Assembly (NCBI RefSeq): GCF_008831285.2
Contig: NC_045150.1
Span: 9,684,001 to 9,748,000, forward strand
Direction of reading: 5' to 3'
Source: Nymphaea colorata
Taxonomy: Eukaryota > Streptophyta > Magnoliopsida > Nymphaeales > Nymphaeaceae
Length of the DNA: 64,000 nucleotides
Shown: positions 24,813 to 38,600 of the stretch, in pieces
How the letters are laid out: each line of letters begins with the position of its first letter
Position numbering within the stretch: position 1 is the stretch's first letter
Notes under the pieces: model-generated
The model's database searches: none
What the model was told of the DNA's origin: nothing
Seen by the model: the letters and a program-made list of their open reading frames with translations, nothing else
Program-made: the position numbers and the translations under genes

Positions 24813-27800
24813 TATTCGCAGAATAATTATGTAAACCAAGATCCTTTTGGCATGCGCGTGACGAATCAATTTGATCACTTGGCATAGCATCGTATCTACT
24901 ATAGCAGCAATGAACTCTTTTGAGCATAAGAAGTTTAGATCTGATGGAAAATATTTATCTATTGGCTCCTGGCAGTAGTATTTGCTTAAGTTCTCAAACT
25001 TTTCTTCTACATCAACGGCTTAAGGTTGTTCAATAACGCTTCCTGTTCGTTCGACACTTGGGAGCCGTAATTCATTTTTTGTAAAAGTTAATAGCCGTCA
25101 TCATCTAATGCACGCGCAACTTTTGGCACATAACTTGCAGCTTTTTTTTTTTAGGATTCAGTTCTCTGGCTTCACGAACAGTGGCCGAGCCAAAAATTTT
25201 TTTGTAACATGGCGGAGCCAGAATTTTTTTGTTGAAGAGCACTTTGAGTTGCCAACCCGGGTCTGATGAGCCCATTGCATGTGACTGAAACCAGTTCCAG
25301 TTTCACTACAATGGCGTTTTTTAAAGGTTGGATGGACATTCGGTGGTTGCGCACACCAACCACACTGTAGCTCCACTACTGTCTATGATCCATCTCACAA
25401 CAAATATATGACACAACTTATAAGTGGCTTTGAAAAGAAAGGAAACTTCTTCTCTGCTCTATACATTAATAAATGGTCGGGAACCTATCTTCCAGTAGAT
25501 CCTTATTGGAAAAGAAATGGTACTTGAAATTAAAAGCCGCATAAAATGCATGTAGATTAATTTGAGAATCATAATTTTACTGCTTTGAAACTCATTGTGA
25601 TCAAATTACCACATTAAATGTTTAGGGGCAAACTGGATGCCAGTTATACATATACATATGCACAAACGGAGAATATCACAAAGTAGATTTGCACATCTAG
25701 TGGTGCCACAATTAAACCATCCGAATGAATGAAAATGAAAAAGCATATTGAAAGAAATACTCAAAATTTGCTTGCCATGCATGTTTCCAATTATAGTTTC
25801 CCAAATAGCTGCATCCCACGACCATATACTGGTAACACAGCTATCATGTGTTAAACATGATAGTTTATTACTTTATTCTTAGTTAATGGAATTAATTTTT
25901 GACCCATCCACTTCATGGCCACCAAGGCCTTGCAAGCAGAAGACTGAAACATCTAAACCTTAGATTTGCAGTTGTTCATTTGCTTGAAATGTAATTTAAA
26001 ATTCAAGTGTATTTTCAGAACTATTTCTTATGGAATATATATATATATGTATATATATATAAAATCAAATCAGTTAATTTGAGTGAAACCCTGGCCGTGA
26101 ATTTGTTAAACATCAAAAGTTTAAATGGTCTTCTTAAATCTCTCTACAGTTGAGCCGCTATTTGTAATTTTTACTAAACAGTAGATTGAATCTATACCCC
26201 TTTTGAACAGGCGGTTCGCATATACCCCATTTATTGTTTATTAATTTTTCAATTCACCGAGTCAGCACCCCGCCCAATTCCAGCATTCAACCTCTGATTT
26301 TTACAAGTTTACAATTAAAAAAAAAAAACTCCACTCCATAGCATTTACTCTAATTAATACGTCTTCCCGTGTACAACCATATGCAAGGGAACTGCCATCA
26401 TGGGAAAGCACAAACAATTAAAAAATGGAACGCGATTCCTTTGGATCACTTTCAAATCAGTCTCATGTTCACAATTTATTAGCTGCTGATTTGTTAGAAT
26501 AAAAAATCTCGAATCTTAATTAGTTACCTGCACCAATAAGATGAATCTAAGCACATGTATATAAATGGATACATTCAACAATATTTTATATCTAAATTAA
26601 TCCATCCAAACAAGAGCTTATGCCACTAAGAAAGTAACAACATGCATGGTTATCAAAATATGTCCTAAGCAAAGCCTCTCATGCCTCCAATCACAATTAA
26701 TTTGGGCATGAATGACATATCTACATAATTAGCTTGTTAATAAATATGTTAAAATATGTGAACGAATGTACCAGCGACTGGTCATACTCATTTGTTTCTT
26801 TTCTTTTTGACGCCCAATCAAAAGGTGTAAAAAGGGAAATCTTAGCTCCAAGCCTCAATAGTTGCAGAGAGAATCATTTTAGTTTTTGAATGGTGACAAG
26901 GAGAACGGGACAGAAAGATGTGGTGGTAAAACTCTTGCCTGTGCACGGCAAAGAATCATCCGTTTCAACAAAAAGAAACTAAAGTGAACGAGATCTGATA
27001 GCAAACCTAAGTTGCAGAACACCGGTCTTCGAGCTGTACTCGACTGTATGATTAGGAGACGCAAAGAGACAGAGATTCTACAGCTGAGCAGAATAATATG
27101 ACGTAAGCATTACATGGCAGCTGGTAAAAGGAGCAATCAATAACCGTGGTTACAAGGAAAAGAACCATAAATGACTGCTCTTTCAATAACAGGTAAGAGA
27201 TACTGACAACGAGAGGTAATGACCCTTAATAATGGCAAAGAAGGAAACCAGAAACAAGCATGGTGGTCTGAAAAGCTGATTGCTAGAACAGAAGAAAAGT
27301 GCAATCCAACTATTTCGCCAACATCAGATCTAGACTCCATCAAACTGCCAATCAATCAATATAAGACCATTTTGCTATTTCCAACTGTCAAAGTTCCTGA
27401 TAAGAAAATTTGTAGCTACTTCTATGTTCAGAAATAGTGCATAAAGATTGCTATATCCATGAAGAATAACCCAAGCACAATATACATTTAACTCTTACAG
27501 AATATAATGCATACCAAAATAAGTCAATCAGCAGCATATTTGACAAAAGATTTCAGCTTTCTACAAGGTTACGCGTATGGAAAACTATGCGTACCACACA
27601 TTAGCCCATGTTCAGAGTACAAAACTACAAACTACAAAGATTGTGGAAGTAGCTGGAGTATTCCATCGTTTCCACTACCATCGATCAGTAATGAGGTTGG
27701 AAACAAGATGTCGAAAAAAGAGTCATTTATATCAAACGGTACAAATAACAGCTCCTTATAAACGCTTTATTATGCCTGACGCAACCGCATATGGTGCCTT

Positions 27801-28916
27801 GTAAGATTCCAACGTTCTGTTCACTTCACCTACAAACTTCTTTTAAAATGCACAATCTTAATGGTCTGTGGATGCGGAGCCAACTCCTGCCACCTGAGAT
27901 CCTAAAACTTGAATCACATTTAAACCAAGATCCATACTTTCAGTGTCCTCAAAAGCTCCGAGATGCTGTTTGTAGGTAGAGTCAAATCAAACAGCTCGAT
28001 CCTAACCTGTTTAGTGATAGTTATCTTACTACCACTCTGTTCTTAGGGAGAGCGTAACCTTGACCACATCAAGCACCTGAAGACGATACAGAAAAGAACA
28101 TGAAGGTCTGCCCTTTACAGGACAGCAGGGAAACTTGTATCTTTGATTTTTTTCAATACCCATCTCCAAAACTTGAATATCTTCATGCACAAGAAATAGG
28201 GCGAAAAAAACTGTTGGACCCGCTCAGAAACAGCATAGCTACAGATATGATAAATAGAATGCTTTTGCTACAATGATAACAGAACAAAGTCACGGCAGAA
28301 GAAACACGAAAAAGAATCAAGTAATTTTGTTTTATTCAAACCTGTGAAAGAGAATGACCACTGTGGATAATATGAGCCAAACAGGCACCGGAGTACTTTA
28401 CATTCCATCTCGGGTTGCAAAAGATAACATAATCAAGGGGAGAATCGACAGCAACTACAATGAAATTTGAACAATTCGTTCATCTTCATTCATACCCTAC
28501 ATGGCCTAAACATAAGGAAGGAAAAAAGCGCGAACTTCCTGTATCAATATTCAACACGAATACCAAAATACCAAATTCTGACAAGAAAAAGCACATCAAA
28601 CTGTCTTCTCTCCATCCACTCCACCATTATAACAGTTACAGGACGCGCAGAGAGAGAGAAAAAGAGCGCGAGAAAGTGAGAGAGAGCCAAACAATTTCTA
28701 CCATTCCAAGAAGATTACTGGACCAACCAAAGATCAAACAACGGTATGCGCGTCTAACTTCATGCTCTAAGACCACCCTGTACACAAACACCAAAATCCC
28801 AGATTCCCACCCCAAATCCCCAATCTTCTCAAAAACTCTAACACAACCCCCATTTCATTAAACGAAGAAAAAAAACGAAGAAGGGGGGAATTTTTTCCCA
28901 AATCTAAAACCAGAGG
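24813..28916. other. Gene-free spacer, second part
   Basis: AT-rich spacer. It contains a fragment of the GGAGCC repeat family (25170-25230), two short (TA)n runs near 26036-26061, and in 28600-28900 GA-rich sequence that likely includes the 3' UTR of the ATL gene. Stop-free frames at 27507-27804 have no recognisable content. Confidence 0.45.
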
Positions 28917-29485
28917 TCACCTCCTTGAGTTCACCGGGTAATGCGAAAGGGGCACGAGCTCCGACAGAGGCGTGGAGACCGGCGTCGGCAGCGGCGATGT
29001 ACGGCAGATGGGACACGACGCATTGAGTCTCAGCCACGAGTCTACGCACCCCACATGGAAGAAGTGCCTGCAATCCGGCAGCATCCTCACCATCTCCCCC
29101 TCCTTGTAATCACTCAAACAGATGGAGCAGACCCCATCACCAAACGACCTGTCCTTCGCCTTTGAGAAGGCGAACTTCGGGTACGTCGCTATCACGCAGG
29201 GATCGAGGCCCGCAATGCCGCCGGAGTCGGCGCCTCCATCGCCGCCCCTCTCCTCATCGTCCTCGGCCACGAAGACGATACTGGGGAGGACCACCCCTCG
29301 GTGGGCAGATGGGTTAGAGGTAGAAGGGAGGACGGAGGAGCGGCGGGCACGGCAACAGATGTAGGAGGCGAGGAGGACGGTGGACAGGAGGACGAGGAAG
29401 CCGAGTGCGATGGCGATGGCATAGCCCAGGCCGAGGTTGCTGAAGTTCTGCTGCAGGAAGGAAGAGAGGCCACCGCCTGCTCCGC

Positions 29486-29518
<33 letters not shown>

Positions 29519-29528
29519 GGGAGGACAT
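28917..29528 (-). CDS. ATL-type RING-H2 E3 ubiquitin ligase (ATL67-like)
   Basis: Membrane-anchored E3 ligase that would take ubiquitin from an E2 to target proteins. The frame is intronless, as is usual for ATL genes, and encodes 203 residues. An N-terminal poly-glycine tract (residues 7-20) is followed by one hydrophobic membrane segment (about 33-58), a basic stretch, an acidic glycine-rich linker, the GLD motif of the family (107-119, [13 protein letters not shown]) and a RING-H2 finger. Ligands are C134, C137, C153, H155, H158, C161, C172 and C175, with the C-x2-C-x15-C-x-H-x2-H-x2-C-x10-C-x2-C spacing. The conserved Trp (DSWL, W165) that contacts E2 is present. The start ATG at 29528 gives a complete protein. 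The glycine tract is encoded by an (ACC)n-like microsatellite on the plus strand and is likely length-variable. The closest subgroup (ATL66/67) is from memory and less sure. Confidence 0.93.
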
Positions 29529-29870
29529 ATTGGTGGGTTGGGTTCAGGGGTCATTGTGGGGAAGGATGGGAATAAAGAAGAGGGGCTCGCGGAGGGAGAA
29601 GGGGAGGGTTTGGGGGTGAGTGTTGTTGGCATCTAACTGCAATTAATGGGGGGCGTTGAATTCCTCTTTATGGAGAAAGGCGTCCAGAGGAAAGAGAGAG
29701 AGGGAGAGATGGAGAGTGGAGGAGGGTGGGCCGTGGCACCGTCCCCCAACGCATTTACTGCGCCTGCGGGTTGAGAGAGAGAGAGATCCTCCTCGACTCT
29801 GTCTCTCCATGGCTCCCCTTCTCCCTCTCCCCACAACCAAAGATAGTGGTAGATGGAATCATTGATGCGA
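29529..29870 (-). promoter_or_regulatory. Upstream region of the ATL gene
   Basis: On the minus strand this is CT-rich with several (GA)/(CT) runs (29692-29715, 29772-29786), a common feature of plant core promoters and leaders. No convincing TATA box is placed. Confidence 0.35.
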
Positions 29871-30977
29871 TCACTGGTTCATGACTGACACGGAATGATC
29901 ACAGTTCGAAACCTGTAAATGTTTCGCTTGGCGAGCTCGAGGACGCTGATCTTCTTTTCAAACTCAGAGAAGAACTTCGTTTCCTGTGATGTTAGGCGCT
30001 AATGAACAACAATCAAACCCTTTGAGACATCGATAAAACTTGATTAGAAAAAGGAAAAAGCAGTAGCTTTCTCGTAATGAATATTATAATGGACAGCAGC
30101 TAACATGTTCAACTTTTCCTACACGAGAAAGACCGGACGTAGAAGAAAGCATATTATGAATCTAAATTCTGGCAGGCTCGATCTTGATTTTCAAAGAAAA
30201 TCACGGAACTCTTCTCTTTTTTCTTCACCACAACTTTCCAAGTTGAGAAAGTCTTCCAACCCCAAATCTGTTTGGCCTTTTCCTGTAATTTGTTTTCATT
30301 CAAACCCATCGTTTTCAATGGAACCTTTCTTTAATCATGTCATGAAATATTTATAAAATGTTTGGTGATCCGGACATGGGTGACCATGGTCTGAAGATCC
30401 CTCTTGAACTGTAAATGAGAGGTGGGCAGAGGTCCCACCAACACCAAACTGTTAGTGGACCTGTGGCCCTACAAATAATGGGAGCCTCCTTCACTTCCTT
30501 CCACGATCCTCTACAGGTTATGAATGGAACATGTTGGGATATGGTAGGGTCCAAGTTGGATCTGGATCGTATCTAAATTTTTCTCCATTTATTTGTATTT
30601 ATGTCCATGAATCATAAAATCATTCCAGGAGCAATAAGTCACCCATGTGGCCTCATATTTGTGGATATGGATCTTTTCTTTAATATATTGCTGGTTTTTT
30701 CTTTTTTGTTTAAAAAGGAAGTTAGTGAGTGTTTTCTTCAATTATATAAAGAGGAACAGATTGCACTTTCTTAAGTCCAACCCAAAGTGGGACCGAGCTC
30801 TTTATTGGCATGTGGGCATCTTACTGTATAAGGGTAGTGACGAGCCATGTGAGCTTGAGGCTTCATAGTGAAAGACCATTGCCCTTATGTGTTTTGAGTC
30901 TTTGAAAACGCATAAAAGCAAAACAAGGCTCCAACCTTGTGTTGTACAACCCGTGACAAGTATCTCTTGGACCTCAA

Positions 30978-31010
30978 GGGCGTGTTTGATAGCCTCGGAT
31001 ATATTGTTGT
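30978..31010 (+). mobile_element. MITE end, GGGCGTGTTTGATAG family
   Basis: GGGCGTGTTTGATAGCCTCG is nearly the reverse complement of the right end of the repeat at 39866-40325. The partner end was not found, so this is a single-ended fragment. Confidence 0.35.
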
Positions 31011-31372
31011 TTGAAAGAAGAGAACTTCTAATCACAACAAAAGCCTAAAAGGGAGGAGGAAGTGCTAGACCTTATCTCATCCAATATGAGATCCTTACCA
31101 TGAATCCAATTCGATGTCAAAATCTCAAATATGAGATACTCAAAGACTACCTTTAATCTCAAATTTGAGGTGAACAAAGATAGCATAAGTTATGCAGTTG
31201 TAAATTCCGCTGTGGATGAGTGAGAGGATTATCCTACCATCTAAGTGAGAAGCCGAACACCCTTTCTCCTTTTTCCAGTCTGAGTTGCATTGGTGCTTAG
31301 TTTGGATCCTAAGTTGCACATCAGCTTGTGCAACGAGCTACCTTTATCAATAATAGTGCAAAAAGTGTTAAT

Positions 31373-31772
31373 TGTAGCACTCCAAAAGTTTAGTTATATA
31401 TAAAAAATTATAAAGAATCTTGAGAACTTATTAAAGAGGTTGTTAAGTGATTGGTAGTCCTGCTTCTTAACCTTTTTTTAGATTAAAACCAAAATTGCTG
31501 AAGGATGGGTTGAGATTCACAACCGAGTCGTTATAGTGGTATCAGAGTCAATTTAGCACTCAAACCCATAGTCTCACAAATACAAACTCATGTATTTTAA
31601 GGGAAGTGAATTGTAATACTCCAAAAATTTAGTTTTGTAACTAAGATTGAAAAGAATTTTAGAAAACCTAAAATGGGTTGTTAAGTGATTGGTTGTTTGG
31701 GTTCCTAACTTTTTCAAGGCTCAACTGAAACTACTAAAGTACGGGTTAGGATCTTCTAGCCGGGTCGTTATA
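31373..31772 (+). mobile_element. Miniature LTR retrotransposon (TRIM-like), 400 bp
   Basis: Two related LTRs, 31373-31535 (163 bp) and 31612-31772 (161 bp), start TGTAGCACTCC and TGTAATACTCC and end GTCGTTATA. Directly after the first, TGGTATCAGAGTC at 31537-31549 matches the initiator-tRNA-Met primer-binding site. Just before the second is a purine tract, AAGGGAAGTGAA (31599-31610). The interior is only about 76 bases, too small to code, so the element depends on enzymes from elsewhere. Flanks (TTAAT and GTCCT) do not match, so the target duplication is lost or this is an internal-deletion product of a larger element. Confidence 0.75.
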
Positions 31773-33669
31773 GTCCTCCTACAAATACACCCTTCCAAGG
31801 CTCGAGTAGTCTCTTTCCACCTGTAAAAACTCAGCCATGTGTCTTTTTTGGTACCCACCTTACTCTTTTTGTCCACAATTAGACTATCGAACTGTGGACC
31901 CAGACCTTGGTCCAAATTCTTGATCCGACTTTGACTTGGTCGCGCATTGATGGATATGTGGGTCTAGACAAAGCCATGGTACCACACTGCCTCCAACCCA
32001 GTTGGTACCTTCTCATTTGTCTTTTGATATTGCTGTGTTGTCTAAAGTACAAGCTTGGATCAAATACGGATCCAATTTCTTGGGTTTAAGACTAGAGCTT
32101 GGTACCAACGACCATTAATGTTCTAATGCACGTGATGCCAACAGAAGCATGGATCGCAAACCACAACCCGGGTCCACGTGACTCACAAAGTTTTAGAGCT
32201 CTTCATAGATGCAAATAGATAGGGGTCGACTTTGGATCCTGGTATAGATTCAATTATTGAGCATCTCGTTGTTATGAAGGAATCATAGACAAAAAAATCC
32301 ATCTGGACTTTTGGACGAGTAAAAGATTAACTGTATCAAAATCTGGGCGGAGTAAGGTACATCCATCAATTAGAATGTTGCGATCATACTTTTTATAATC
32401 CATAATCCAAAGGTGTAGTATTTATGAAAATTGAACTGGAGACATTCTGTACACTCGCTGGTCCGACTAGTTACGATATGCCCCTCGAATTCAAGACATA
32501 TTAATATTATGTGTTTTGAGTGACAAAAAGTATCCCGGATCAGTTTTGGGTTGTGACATGGACTTCTTAATTGTTACCGTTTGGACTGGAGGGAGGAGAG
32601 ATGAGAGCCCTTTGTTTTTTTGGGGAGCCTGGGGATTCCTGGACCCTATAAGAAATCCAAACCCGAAATTTCCGGACGCAGCTGCGGCCTCTCGCTCCCC
32701 ATAAATGCGCGATCCGTGCAACTTAGATGTGCTCCGAGCCACGAGCTCATTTAAGGCACATTCGCCTACTTATGAAGTGCCTCCCCACCTGACAAAAACG
32801 GGTCAAATTTGGATCGACTTAACATGTAAAGATTTGGATCTGATTCAACAACTTGCAAATTTTTACGTGAAAAATTACATGATTTGACAACAAAAAGGAA
32901 GGGAATATTTATGGGCAGGAGGAATTATTTTAATTTATTTAGCCAATCTAATTTCTTAGACAAAAAAAAAAAAAGAGGAATAACTTGCAACGGTTGGGTT
33001 CCCTTAATGAGATGAAGTTGGTGTTAATGCCATTAATCTAGTCAACGTTTAACCTGAATGTAAGGCACCTTTCTCAATGCAAATCCTGCGGCTCAAATTA
33101 TTAAGATATGTTTTTGTTCTAATAGTCACAACTGCATGTGAATTGATCATATATATTCAAAGGTCTCCTGCCTATGAACATCTGAGCTAATCCAGCATTA
33201 ACATCCGTTATTTTATTTTATTAATTTTCTTAATTAGGAGGAAGCTTCCATTGATCAGTCTATTTAATGAAACCCACCTCAACTTGACATGAATCTGAAG
33301 AAATTTTTTTTTTCCATTATATATATAAAAGGCTATAATTCAGAATAATATTTTCGAGGAAATGGAGCAAAGCCACATGGAACCACATCAAGTAGGGTCG
33401 AGTATTCTAAAATTGAGCAAAGTGGGAGAACCCAATAGATTACGTGAACATGTGGAGATCCAAGGCCTCAATCTTCTTTGATTGACGAAAACAAAGTTTT
33501 CATGGTTATTATAAGATCTTCAGTCAAGATTTCAATAATGAGAGCCCTCCTCCTTCGCGGAAACTAGAAAATTCCAGGTTTCCTGGTTGAGAATAATGAC
33601 ACGCACCTCATGAGCCTAAATTAAAGAGTATGTGGGTCTTGGAGACAGACAAACTCTCAAATTTCAAGA

Positions 33670-33670
<1 letters not shown>

Positions 33671-33707
<37 letters not shown>
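33671..33707. repeat. (TA)n microsatellite
   Basis: About 18 uninterrupted TA units in AT-rich spacer. Confidence 0.97.
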
Positions 33708-33710
<3 letters not shown>

Positions 33711-34224
33711 TTTCAATAATTTTTCTTTTATACTCATAGGTTTGGACGCGCATAATTTTGTTGAGCCAGCCGAATGGCACCAGACAATCATGAACGACAC
33801 ATAGCCAAATCCATTAGCAAGACTATTTAGATTATAACCTCAACACCAATTTTCCATTGAGAAGCATATACGTCAATTCATATATTTCGAAAATAAAATC
33901 CCGCGACTCAATCTGAGTCGTTGAGTTTTGATGAGCTCGATCTTCAACGGAAATATGGGAGCCCGCAATTGGAATAGTGGTTCGTAACTACCAACGATCA
34001 TCCATCTTGGAGAACGCTGTCCAATTAATCGATCCATTGGGACCCTTGCTACTTACTATCAACATTCATGACATCTTTGACTTTCTTAGTTGCTATCAAT
34101 TCCTCTTCATTAAATGTGAATTAGTAAGAAGGAGATGAGTGGGTTTTGCCCCTTTTAGCTCTTTGTCTTCCACTTTGTCTTCCACTCTCTGAGCTTACTT
34201 TTGAATCAATCATGTTTCAGAGGA

Positions 34225-34320
34225 GGAGCACAGAGTAACCACACCAGGATTTGAACTTCAAACAAGTCCCTTAGCGGCGATAGACCACCTTGCTGTCTAG
34301 TACGCTACAACCCATTAGGA
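34225..34320 (-). repeat. tRNA-like SINE segment, minus strand
   Basis: On the minus strand an A-box-like TAGCGTACTAGACAGCAAGG is followed about 40 bases later by GAAGTTCAAATCCTGG, which contains a good B box (GTTCAAATCC). The spacing fits a tRNA-derived Pol III promoter. It does not fold as an obvious tRNA gene (no matching acceptor arms seen), so I call it SINE-like. Confidence 0.45.
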
Positions 34321-35496
34321 TGAGAGTAAGATACTTTAATTAACTAGGATTTACAGTTGCAAGATCTTTCCTTTCTTATATATGAACCTATTGAAAAATG
34401 TTAGCTAATTAAGTATGAGAACTATGTAACTTGATTACAAGTTGTTCAATGCAGTTGGTTGATAGTTAAAAGGTGTTCCTTGACAAACTAGTTTTTCTAA
34501 ATCATGTCACAAATTGTCATTATTTTTTTTTTGAAAAAAGAACTTTATATGTGGGATCTTATCGACCATTGATCGAGTTGATATCATATAGTCATTACAT
34601 AACATTATTTAATAGAACTTATAGTTTCTATAGTATACTTTTTTTTTTTTCTATATCATTTTTTTTAAATTGTTAAAATGAGTTAGATATCTCGCCAGCC
34701 AACATCAACCATAGTCACATCAAATGGTTAGTGTTATGTATAATGAATTCAAAAATATAACTTTAATAGCAAATGATTGTTAACTATACTTAATTTCAGA
34801 ATACTTGAGAGAGAGAGAAAGAGAGAGAGAGAGCATTAATGAGAAGGAAGAAAGCTTAGGCTATTAACTAGGAGAGACTAAAGATGCATTAACTTATTCA
34901 ATAAATGACCTTAATTTATGTATAGTTTTTAAATTTCACATTGCAATGTGTGCATAGTTAATGACCTAACTGCCCATATAAAATGGTGGAAGTCATACAG
35001 AATTAAAAACGGTCTAACCCACATACTATGAAGGCTATTTTAGTAAAGATAGAGCATCTCTCACCAAGCTCAATATCTAATTGTTAAAATATATGAAAAC
35101 CATAACCAATTTTTGCAATTGAAAAATAATTTTACTTCCAAAACGCCATTTCAAGCACATTTAGATGATGCAAAAAATAAACTCAATTTTGGTAAAACCC
35201 GTTTTCCAAAAGAGAGTTAATCACGGGAGACCCCTTAAGTGAGTCAGAAAAAAAAATGTATTTTGATCCTATTAGCCAAACACATAAACTAATTTTTTAA
35301 AATATGATTAAAAGACTAATTCTTTGAAAACTAGTTTTTATGAACCAATTTTTTTAGTGCGACACAAATGCTACCTACACGTTAAAGAAAAGTAAAAGAA
35401 TATGATATGCAGATGGTGTTAACGGCCTTTTTCAGCTCATAAAGTTCGATTAATTTTTCCTGATTCTTGATTCTTTTGTTCCAACATTTATGTTGC

Positions 35497-35670
35497 GTTG
35501 CGTTTGATCCTCCACGGATCTCAAACCTGAGGAATCCTCAAATCCATGATAATTGTAATCCACAGTTGTATCAAACTGTGGATTTCAGCATCCACCCATA
35601 TCGTGGACTTCAGAATTTGGAATTCATGATGGCAGTCAGACTTCCAGATTTTCGGAAAAAAGGTTCTTAA
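35497..35670 (+). mobile_element. MITE-like fragment (GCGTTTGATCC)
   Basis: Starts TTGCGTTTGATCCTCCACGG and contains an internal hairpin-like pair (CCACAGTTGTATC and AACTGTGG). Similar to other TTTGAT-ended repeats here; the second end is not located. Confidence 0.3.
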
Positions 35671-38600
35671 GATATGCGGTGACACAATAAATCTTGGATG
35701 TCATCCCCTCAAGAAAAGACTTACGTAGAAAAGAAAAAGGAAAAGAATCAAGTGAATCAGAAGAGAAGAGAAGAGAAGAGAAGATAAAGATAAGAAAAGT
35801 CGAGACTATGCAAAGCGACGACGAGATCTTCGGAATGTGTGGACACGAAAAGGTTTGAACTCGAAAGAAGTTTAATTCTCAGGGCGATTCGGCAACAAAA
35901 GGGTGGCTTTTCTGGTGACCATTAGTTTGTGCGATATGCCCGTGAGGCGCGATGCACCTGGCCGTCAGCTTTGAGCTTAAAAAAGTTGGTTGCGAGTAAA
36001 TGCTCTAAACTGGAATTTCTTGCATTTATTGGCGCTCCCCTTGAAAAGCTTAAAGCTCAAAACTCAAAAGCGAGGCCGGCCAAAAGCGCCGCTGATAAGT
36101 AAGCAGCATGCTTCAACCGATAACTCTTTTTGGCGTCTGTGGCTGTGACAGCAAGCTCCCAATCACTGACAACGATGTCTTCACTCCACAGAAGTTGATC
36201 ATAATCTTGTGCAGCCATCGTTGTCTTGCTTTTCCCTTTTTCTTTTACACAAAATCTCATGAACTGCTGCTGCATAATATTGATTTGTCTCTTCGATTTA
36301 GTTGATGGCTTATGAAGTTCGGTCACATGTAAAGTTTCTTATTTTTCAAGTGAAAATATAATTTGGTAGCTTTACAACCAACATATTATAAACCATCAAT
36401 GAAATTGATCGAATATTGTCTTCTAGAAGTTTGGTGTAACGGTTGAGGTGGATTGATAGGCGATCAAATTTCGTTTCAAATCCTTGAAATATCAACTCAT
36501 TATGCTGCAAAAGGAAGCCACTGATATACAAGTTTAAGCGTATCGGAGCGGCACCCCAAGGCACCAAAAACATACTCTACACCTTGAAAGGATTCATCTT
36601 GCTAGTAGGATGAAATACTCATTCGATGATTCACTCATAAATTAATGCACATGCATATATACTCTTGTTACAATCCTCTTCCCGTTCAGCCCTCCTTTCT
36701 CATCGGTTCACAGAGACAAAATATATGACTGGTGCCAACAGTTCATCACGGAAAAAAGGACTTACCGAGCCGAGATCACTAACTAATACTAAGATAATAG
36801 AAAAGAACTGTCTTTTTTGTATACTTTCCTTGGTTCCATTGCTACCGCGGGCATTGCGCAATCGATTAGATCATATAGATATCCCTTCAACATAGGTCAT
36901 TGAAAGGATCTCAGGCGACCCACCAAAGCACCAAAGCCAATATCTTTCAGAAAATTGATTCCTATTCGATGTGTGCATGGATAAGCTCACGCCAACCTGC
37001 CAATTCAGGATACAATTTGGGATCCAATTCAGGATTTTCCTTGATATATATATATATATAATTTTGGCCAGTGAGAAATACTCTTCGAAGATACATAATT
37101 GCTTTTGAGTAACGTAACCTTGTAAAATACAATCTTTCCAAGTGCTTCATTTAGTAGAAAATAGATACTAGGCCGGTAATTTTTTTAGATTTACTCTCAC
37201 AACATAAAATTTGACGGCAAAAGATTGACCTTCTACCAATTGTTCATTAACCAGAACACGTCTTGTAAAAAGAAAGAGGTAATAAACATTTTTGAATATC
37301 CAAACGAAGTTGAAAACATGCCTGGCTATGTGAATTAATCGTTGGGGGCCAAATGTAGATGCGCATGAAGGGTTGAGCTGCCACTCTTAGGTACTAAGCA
37401 TCTTGCATATTAATATGACAGAGATCATCTGGCTAGGGTTGTCGATGGATTTAATTCAAATTGAATGTGTAATTTAATATAAATATTTCTGTATTCATAT
37501 TTAAATGCGAAAAAAAAGTCTAAATTCTATTTTTAAATTCACAATGTGGATGACGAACTGAGTCCTGCTTTTATTCTCACATTCAACTGTAAATCTAACA
37601 TTTAAATATACAAGTGAACTTGAATGAAGTACATTATAATATGTCAAAAACCCACAATCAAAATATATGGATACTAAATAATGAATATTTAAATTTAATT
37701 GAAACCAAATATGAATACGATAAACCTGAATCCGGTCAGGCAGTTCAGTTGGATCTGAATCCGATTCATTAACATTCTAGACGAGATGCCATACCTGAGC
37801 CCAGCGACAGCGGCTGAGGTGTCGTCGCCGTCTCGCCGATATGCATTGACATGCACCGAACAGTATCGGCTATTTTAAATGAACTTTAGATGAAAAAAAG
37901 ATAATTATTATCATTATTATATATATTTCTTAAGACGTCGGCAGTGAAAGCCTATTCGACTGATGCAAGTTGATGCGGCTTAATTTGGCCCTATATTAGT
38001 CTCTGTTTGGAAAATTAAAAAATCAAGAACCCTTTCATCTTTACCAATAAATTTGTAAAAATCAGTTCAACCAATTGCTCGAATCAGCTAAAAATATTTG
38101 AAAACTCATTAAAGAAATGAAAAGGTGAAAAGACAATTAATATATATATATATATATATGAAACTAAAGATGCTTGATTCTTGAATGCATTGTTATCAAA
38201 CTGCCATTGTTTGCATTTTAAAAAAGTAACTCAAAAGAATCAAACTAACAACCAGACTCTCACTGACCCAAGTCCAATCCTTGCATGTTTGGCCTTGCAA
38301 AGGAGCCAAACTTCGTCCTAACCCGCTAATTCAAGCTCATCATAACTCAATCAGGATTTAGCGTTAAGGTGGATCACTTGGGCACACTGGTTTAACCCGT
38401 CAAACATCTGGTCCCACTTTTGTACTTCAAATTTGAATAGATTTTCTACCCATGTAGAACTGAAATTTCAATTTTCATTTCATATTTTTTTTCGGTGGGC
38501 ACAGTTATCTGATTTACTTGAGAGTCTTGCTTAATCAGATTCAGACGCATTGGGATCCATATTTCAAACTTTAAAACCAAATGCAGGTTCAAAATGGGTT

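Noticed and set aside
34225..34320. A genuine tRNA gene
   Set aside because: Box A- and B-like sequences are present, but I could not pair acceptor or anticodon arms, so a SINE is more likely.
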